From NCBI GenBank assembly GCA_025094145.1, contig JALLLS010000057.1:124001-188000 (forward strand): a stretch of DNA of 64,000 bases, in the 5' to 3' direction. A model generated the notes under the pieces. That model was not told the DNA's origin and searched no databases. It saw only the letters and a list, made by a program, of their open reading frames with translations. The DNA comes from Spinellus fusiger. Taxonomy: Eukaryota > Mucoromycota > Mucoromycetes > Mucorales > Phycomycetaceae. Numbering within the stretch: position 1 is the stretch's first letter; each line of letters begins with the position of its first letter. The translations under genes were made by a program, and so were the position numbers. Positions 59,700 through 64,000 of the stretch are shown here, one piece after another.

Positions 59700-60930
59700 T
59701 TTTCTTGAGTAAACCATCTTCAAAATAGATATACAAGATGTTGTGGATATGTGTACACAAATCAAATTCGATATCTTGACAAAAGCTGTTCCAAATGCAC
59801 CCATAAATTTCTTGAACAAAAAAAGGTCTTTGCTGAGTACAAGACCTACCAGCCTACTATCTTCCCAGTTATGGATTTGCTATAAAAAGAAACTCCATCT
59901 ATTATGATACTAAAGCCAATCCAACCAAGCAGATGTACACATTTGCTAAGCTGGCTCAACTATGCGAAGAAAATGGAAACATATCTTTTAGTTGATTCCC
60001 ACTTCGTAAAAGCTTCATTTCTTCTTACATTGCAATAGACACTAACATGTTCAGCTACCATATTTTAAGAAATAAGAGCTACACGGGACATAGGTTTGAT
60101 CTTTGGAGTCATGTTGTCAATCTAAAATCAAAGGTGTTCGAAGATGAAGGTATAGATAGGTCAGTGATATTTCAAGGTACAATAAAAACCGATGGTATGG
60201 CAGTGTCGGTGGTCAAGCAAAGCTTTATATCGAGACGTTCTTCAGGTGGTAGCCGTAAAGCACCTATTGATGAGGATCACATTGAGTCTATTGAAAAGAT
60301 ATCTCAAGCTACATTAACAGAAACAAAAGACAAATGCGTACTCATCGATTCACATCGTCGAGATCTCTTATTCTGTATAAAAAAAAAAGAAAAACAGTAC
60401 ACCCGATAATAAACCCACCTATAGGCATACACGTAATCAACGAGCCAAAGAAACAAAGTCAATCCATTTCAAGAAGCTTTGACAAAAATTCAAGCCTCCT
60501 TCTGTCCAAGGACTAGAAGACAAACTTAGTCAAGTCTCTGTTTCAACAGTAAAGCTCAAAAAAATCATCATATATATACAAGCAAAAGCAAGTGTATCAG
60601 AAGACTTGATGTTGTATTATGGCAATAAAACAAAAGAACGTGGTGTCAAAGAAAAAGACCTCTCAAGTGCCATTTTTTCTATTAAGAAACCAGCACTACT
60701 GCCATTTTGAAAGATGAAGCTATTGAGTCATATCAATAGATTAAAGTCTGATAAACAACTCGCTCGAAACTAGAGAGCCAAGTTTGGAGAAGATCCAGTA
60801 TTGATCTTGGGTGACTGGTCAGACACACAGATGAAGCTGTCACCTTTGGAAACATTGAAACATGTCAAGAACCCTAGGTGTTATCAATGAACAGAAATGA
60901 TACAATTAGAACTAAGAAAAGGTCCCAAGC
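59700..60930 (+). pseudogene. Decayed TnpB/Fanzor-like element, N-terminal to central part
   Basis: Plus-strand fragments in shifting frames include KCVLIDSHRRDLLFCIKKK (60330-60385), which fits a RuvC-I-like D-x-G-x-R-D start with Gly replaced. It is preceded by HILRNKSYTGHRFDLWSHVVNL and IKTDGMAVSVV, and followed by RLKSDKQLARN and KFGEDPVLILGDWSD (about 60785-60830), a RuvC-II-like segment. Several stops show it is dead, and no zinc-ribbon part remains. The 5.6-5.95 kb fragment matches the missing C-terminal part in style, suggesting two copies of one repeat family. Assignment to TnpB/Fanzor is inference from motif order. Confidence 0.42.
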
Positions 60931-60934
60931 CTTC

Positions 60935-61446
60935 TAGTTCCCCCCAGTGATCGCTGGAGCCTCGGTTGACTAACTGACAGAAACCCATGCTATAGGTAAA
61001 CTATTTAAAGAATAATAAAGTGTATCTTATTGAATTTTTCATGCAAAAAGACATTATAATGTCTAATATTAATTACTTATTCTCTGTATTTTATTGTCTG
61101 TGTGGGTTTTTTTTTTTAAAAAAAATATTAACGCAGAAATTCCCATTGTCCCTCGTGGTTTCTGAAAATAAATGACTGGTTGTTGAGCACCGATAACCAG
61201 AGATGAAAAGAATCTAAAAATAGACTGGGCATGATGCTGTTTAAAAAGTGCATCCCCGCAGATGGCCCTGCTCACTGGCTTTTTCTTGTCTGGGGTCCTA
61301 TGAAAAAGACAGCTTGTCTCCATTCACTTTGGCCATGAGTAATAATAATAAAAAAACACGTTGTATATTTTCCTTTTTGCCTTGCTTCCCTGCCTTGAAG
61401 GCTCAAACTAGAACAATCTAGACTCAATGTGTAGGAATTCAACAAA
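60935..61446. other. AT-rich noncoding stretch
   Basis: Contains a T8-A7 palindrome-like run near 61108-61125. No gene. Confidence 0.5.
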
Positions 61447-61454
61447 TATAAATA
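61447..61454 (+). promoter_or_regulatory. TATA box of the small gene at 61526
   Basis: TATAAATA, 72 bp before the ATG at 61526; identical core and spacing to the box at 47748. Confidence 0.5.
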
Positions 61455-61525
61455 CAACTAACTATTCACCACTACTTTTCATTTTTTATTTTTTATTTTA
61501 AAATAAGCACTTTACAACAACAACT

Positions 61526-61729
61526 ATGTTTCAATACTTTGTGGATTTGGCAGGATTAAGACAATCCAAGGACAAACAAGATACTGATTCTCAAAACACT
61601 TCCATGGAATCAGATTTATCATGGACTGACTGGAGAGATACCAAAGAATTTGGATCCTTTGAAGAAGACTATGTCTCTTTTCCACGCTTTGTGGACCCTG
61701 AAGATCAACAGCACGCCTTATGCACATAA
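61526..61729 (+). CDS. Small acidic protein, unknown function
   Basis: Single-exon ORF of 67 aa beginning MFQYFVDLAGLRQSKDK. It is rich in Asp, Ser and Gln, with an aromatic/acidic middle (DLSWTDWRDTKEFGSFEEDYVSF) and no signal peptide or membrane segment. Support comes from a TATA box 72 bp upstream, an ACAACAACT leader and protein-like composition, in a stretch where other frames are closed. Downstream, CT-rich and AATAATAATAAA sequence (61960-61972) may be its polyadenylation region. No family recognised. Confidence 0.5.
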   Translation: MFQYFVDLAGLRQSKDKQDTDSQNTSMESDLSWTDWRDTKEFGSFEEDYVSFPRFVDPEDQQHALCT

Positions 61730-62085
61730 TACTACTACAACGCACTCAATGATTCACACTATCAATAACCCACATATCTTTCTTCTTCATGTATGATGTA
61801 TGCTCTTCCTTTTGATCTCGCTTGTATTCTTGCTCTTGTTATTATTTGCTTTATTCTTGTCAACTTATTTTTATGCTATGCTTATTTATTGTATGTATTC
61901 AATTTTCTTTTTACGCCATGTTTAAAATTACTATCTATCTCTCTATCTCTCTATCTCTATAATAATAATAAACTCTAGGATGGACTCTTCTCTTTAAATC
62001 ATTCAAAGATATGCATTTGGGATTATAAATTGCCAATAGAGAGCAAGGGAATTGGAAATACAACCAACTCACACCTTCCAATTCA
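61730..62085. other. 3' region between convergent genes
   Basis: Low-complexity TATCTCTC repeats (61928-61955) and AATAAT runs between the small gene and the MRH4-like stop. No gene. Confidence 0.5.
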
Positions 62086-63660
62086 TTAGGTCATGACAGA
62101 TCCTTCACGGATGGAACGACGAATACGATCCGCCATCATCTTATCCTTACTACCAATCAAAGAAGTAGCCTTGCCCTTTTGTCCTGCTCGAGCAGTTCTT
62201 CCTACACGATGCAGATAGTCTACAACAGAAGTAGGAAAATCAAAGAGAATGACATGATCTACAAAAGTAGTATCAATGCCACGCGAGGCAATGTCTGTGC
62301 TTAGAAGGACATTGGGATTGAGTGGAAGTTCCTTTGTATCTCCTTGTACATAGGGTTCAAGAGAAACGGTATCTGCAGGTGTGCTAAACAAGCGTAGAAT
62401 CTCCTCACGACTCATTTCTGTGTCTTTGTACAGTGCCATGGCATTGATATGTTTGGTCTTGAGCCATTGATGAAGAAGTTCAACCGCTTTCTTAGTATTA
62501 CAGAACACAAGGGTTTTTCCATCTTTGATATTCTTCTTCAAGACTTCTAATAGGGCCATTTGTCGATTGCCATTGAAACGTGCAAGGTCAACAAAAGACT
62601 GTTTTAGATTAGGCAGTGCACGATGCAGTGAGGGTGTAGTGATTTTGAGCATATCAGGAAACAGGCTATCAAGAGCAGTATGAACAGAACGAGGTAGTGT
62701 GGCTGATACTACAATGACCTTTTCTGTTACCTTTTGCTGGCTGCAGATGGTTTTTAGTTGCTCAATGATGGATCGACAATCATCTCCCCAACCAGAATCA
62801 AACAAAGAATCGGCCTCATCAATAATAAGATAGCGAGTGTCTGTTAAAGAGATAGTCTTGTTCTTGATCAACGTCATGAGTGCAGTGGGAATAGTCACAA
62901 GAATATCGACAGGACCATCCGCCAAACTCTCTAGCAGTTGGTGTCGGGGAGTACGTGAGGTAATCCCCAAGGAGCGATGTTTACAGGCATGTCCTAGGGA
63001 CTTGGCTGTTTTTACTACTTGAGAGACCAGTTCGCGTGTTGGCACTAGGACAATAGCGCGAGGATGGTCTAATCTACGACGCACCTTTTTTTCGTCGAGC
63101 TTCAACATGTGCAGTGTGGGGGCAAGATAGGCTAATGTCTTGCCAGATCCTGTCTCTGCTGCACATAATACATGGCGGTTAGAACGGAGTAGTTTAGGGA
63201 TAGACAAGGCTTGGATTTCTGTAGGCTGTGGATCTTCCAAATGTTTCAAGTGGCCTTGTTGAATGGCCTTTAATACATCTAGAGAGAGTCCAAGATCATC
63301 AAACTTTTGTTGTGATAAGAATTCAGTGAGTTCTCGGACATTCTCTTTAGGCTTTGTAGCAATAGTGGACTGGATCTTCTCGAGACGTCTTTTCACAGGA
63401 ACGTACGGTGCATTGGCGCTTTTGGGGCGGTGCGACTTTAATTTAATTTTTAACATATCACGACGCTCCTTTCCTGTCATGCCATCAGGTTTGAGATGTT
63501 TGGTGAGTGTAGAGATGTTGGGACGTCTCATTTGGGCTCGTTTGGTGAGGACAGCAGGTGTAGAGGAAAACTGGCATATTTGTAAAAGCAGGGTAGAATG
63601 TCGAATAGATGTTGATGTTGCTCGTACAGGCTGCCATGGTGATAGAAAGAGAGAAAACAT
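62086..63660 (-). CDS. MRH4: Mitochondrial DEAD-box RNA helicase, MRH4/DDX28-like
   Basis: ATP-dependent RNA helicase expected to act in late assembly of the large mitochondrial ribosomal subunit. A single uninterrupted exon, 524 aa, unusual among the intron-rich genes here. The first 40 residues are rich in Arg, Ser and hydrophobics with no acidic residue, a likely mitochondrial presequence. Motifs in order: QPTEIQALSIP (Q motif), AAETGSGKT (Walker A, about 167-175), VPTRELVSQ (Ia), DEAD within YLIIDEADSLFDSGW (II), VSATLP (III), TLVFCNTKKAVELL (IV), STDIASRGID (V), HRVGRTARAG (VI). The insert between motifs IV and V (ADTVSLEPYVQGDTKELP) suits the MRH4 group. Stop at 62088-62086. Confidence 0.93.
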   Translation of the reverse strand: MFSLFLSPWQPVRATSTSIRHSTLLLQICQFSSTPAVLTKRAQMRRPNISTLTKHLKPDGMTGKERRDMLKIKLKSHRPKSANAPYVPVKRRLEKIQSTIATKPKENVRELTEFLSQQKFDDLGLSLDVLKAIQQGHLKHLEDPQPTEIQALSIPKLLRSNRHVLCAAETGSGKTLAYLAPTLHMLKLDEKKVRRRLDHPRAIVLVPTRELVSQVVKTAKSLGHACKHRSLGITSRTPRHQLLESLADGPVDILVTIPTALMTLIKNKTISLTDTRYLIIDEADSLFDSGWGDDCRSIIEQLKTICSQQKVTEKVIVVSATLPRSVHTALDSLFPDMLKITTPSLHRALPNLKQSFVDLARFNGNRQMALLEVLKKNIKDGKTLVFCNTKKAVELLHQWLKTKHINAMALYKDTEMSREEILRLFSTPADTVSLEPYVQGDTKELPLNPNVLLSTDIASRGIDTTFVDHVILFDFPTSVVDYLHRVGRTARAGQKGKATSLIGSKDKMMADRIRRSIREGSVMT

Positions 63661-64000
63661 GGATAACTACAGAGAGCAGAGGCCTAGTACACAATGGAAG
63701 AAAAATCTTTCCTTTACAGGACGGGTGACATAGCGCCCCTTTAAGATCGATCAATAAATAAACAAATCAATCCAACCATTTATTCTGTGCAGTGAGTAAA
63801 GCAAAAAAAAAAGAGACGCAAGCCACTTGTTGATTGAATAGATATAAAGAAAAGTTCATTGGAATGCCATAAGGAAAAGTAGCATAAAAGAGGTCAAGTA
63901 ATGATATAGGCAATAACATTGGGTTATTATTATTAAGGCATAAGAATTATTACATTTAACAGTCATTCTGTCTTTTTCTAAGATGAAAAGATGAAAAGAT
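63661..64000. other. Right edge, MRH4 promoter side
   Basis: Upstream of the helicase start. AATAAATAAACAAATCAATCC and poly-A/AG runs. No further gene is visible before the window ends. Confidence 0.5.

Overview
This 64 kb window is nuclear DNA of a fungus. Protein genes are cut by many short GT-AG introns (mostly about 45-110 bp, smallest traced 43 bp), the proteins are fungal, and the DNA is AT-rich. The cytochrome P450, the acetate-transporter family member and the dispersed repeat relics suggest an early-diverging lineage, most likely Mucoromycota/Mucorales; that placement is inference from family recognition, not from an alignment. No bacterial operons, rRNA genes, CRISPR arrays or convincing tRNA genes were seen.

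Layout. 1-4.2 kb: 3' part of a PP2C phosphatase (+), an RNA 5'-triphosphatase of the CET1 type (-) and a RHO1 GTPase (-). 4.2-6.8 kb: repeats, a hairpin and a decayed TnpB/Fanzor-like fragment. 6.8-9.7 kb: a small secreted protein (-) and PEX3 (-). 10.8-19.8 kb: RAD7 (+), a DDHD phospholipase (+), an FMC1/LYR protein (-) and the Qa-SNARE TLG2 (-). 20.6-22.2 kb: a decayed Ty3/gypsy copy. 22.4-38.9 kb is gene-dense: eIF2B-epsilon, an RPA12-like Pol I subunit, a ZIP3/RNF212-like RING protein, GID7/WDR26, VPS41 and a TVP15-like membrane protein (all +), then UBP6 (-). 39-43.8 kb: a C2H2 + DUF3020 regulator (-) and a RING E3 (-), separated by noncoding DNA. 43.8-47.8 kb: AT-rich, gene-poor, with a 16-bp tandem repeat. 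47.8-50.8 kb: an acetate-transporter family member, RPP1 and a small acidic protein with SUMO-interaction-like motifs (all +). 51.2-55.3 kb: transposon graveyard (Tc1-like, a gag/ORF1-like frame, a Pif1/Helitron-type helicase relic split by an insert). 56-58.1 kb: a cytochrome P450 (+). 58.9-61 kb: more relics (Tc1-like, TnpB/Fanzor-like). 61.5-63.7 kb: a small TATA-driven gene (+) and an intronless MRH4-like mitochondrial DEAD-box helicase (-).

For most genes I traced every exon so that splice phases close exactly into one reading frame; exon coordinates are in the entries. Most genes are housekeeping: mRNA capping, translation initiation, Pol I, RNase P, repair, peroxisome biogenesis, Golgi/vacuole traffic and ubiquitin control. 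They are neighbours, not a pathway cluster. The unusual signals are four consensus GC-AG introns among about 115 traced, two genes whose frame seems broken by single bases at homopolymers, two related TnpB/Fanzor-like relics, the split helicase relic, and a 219-codon retroelement frame that is still open. I did not find a convincing new multi-gene system.
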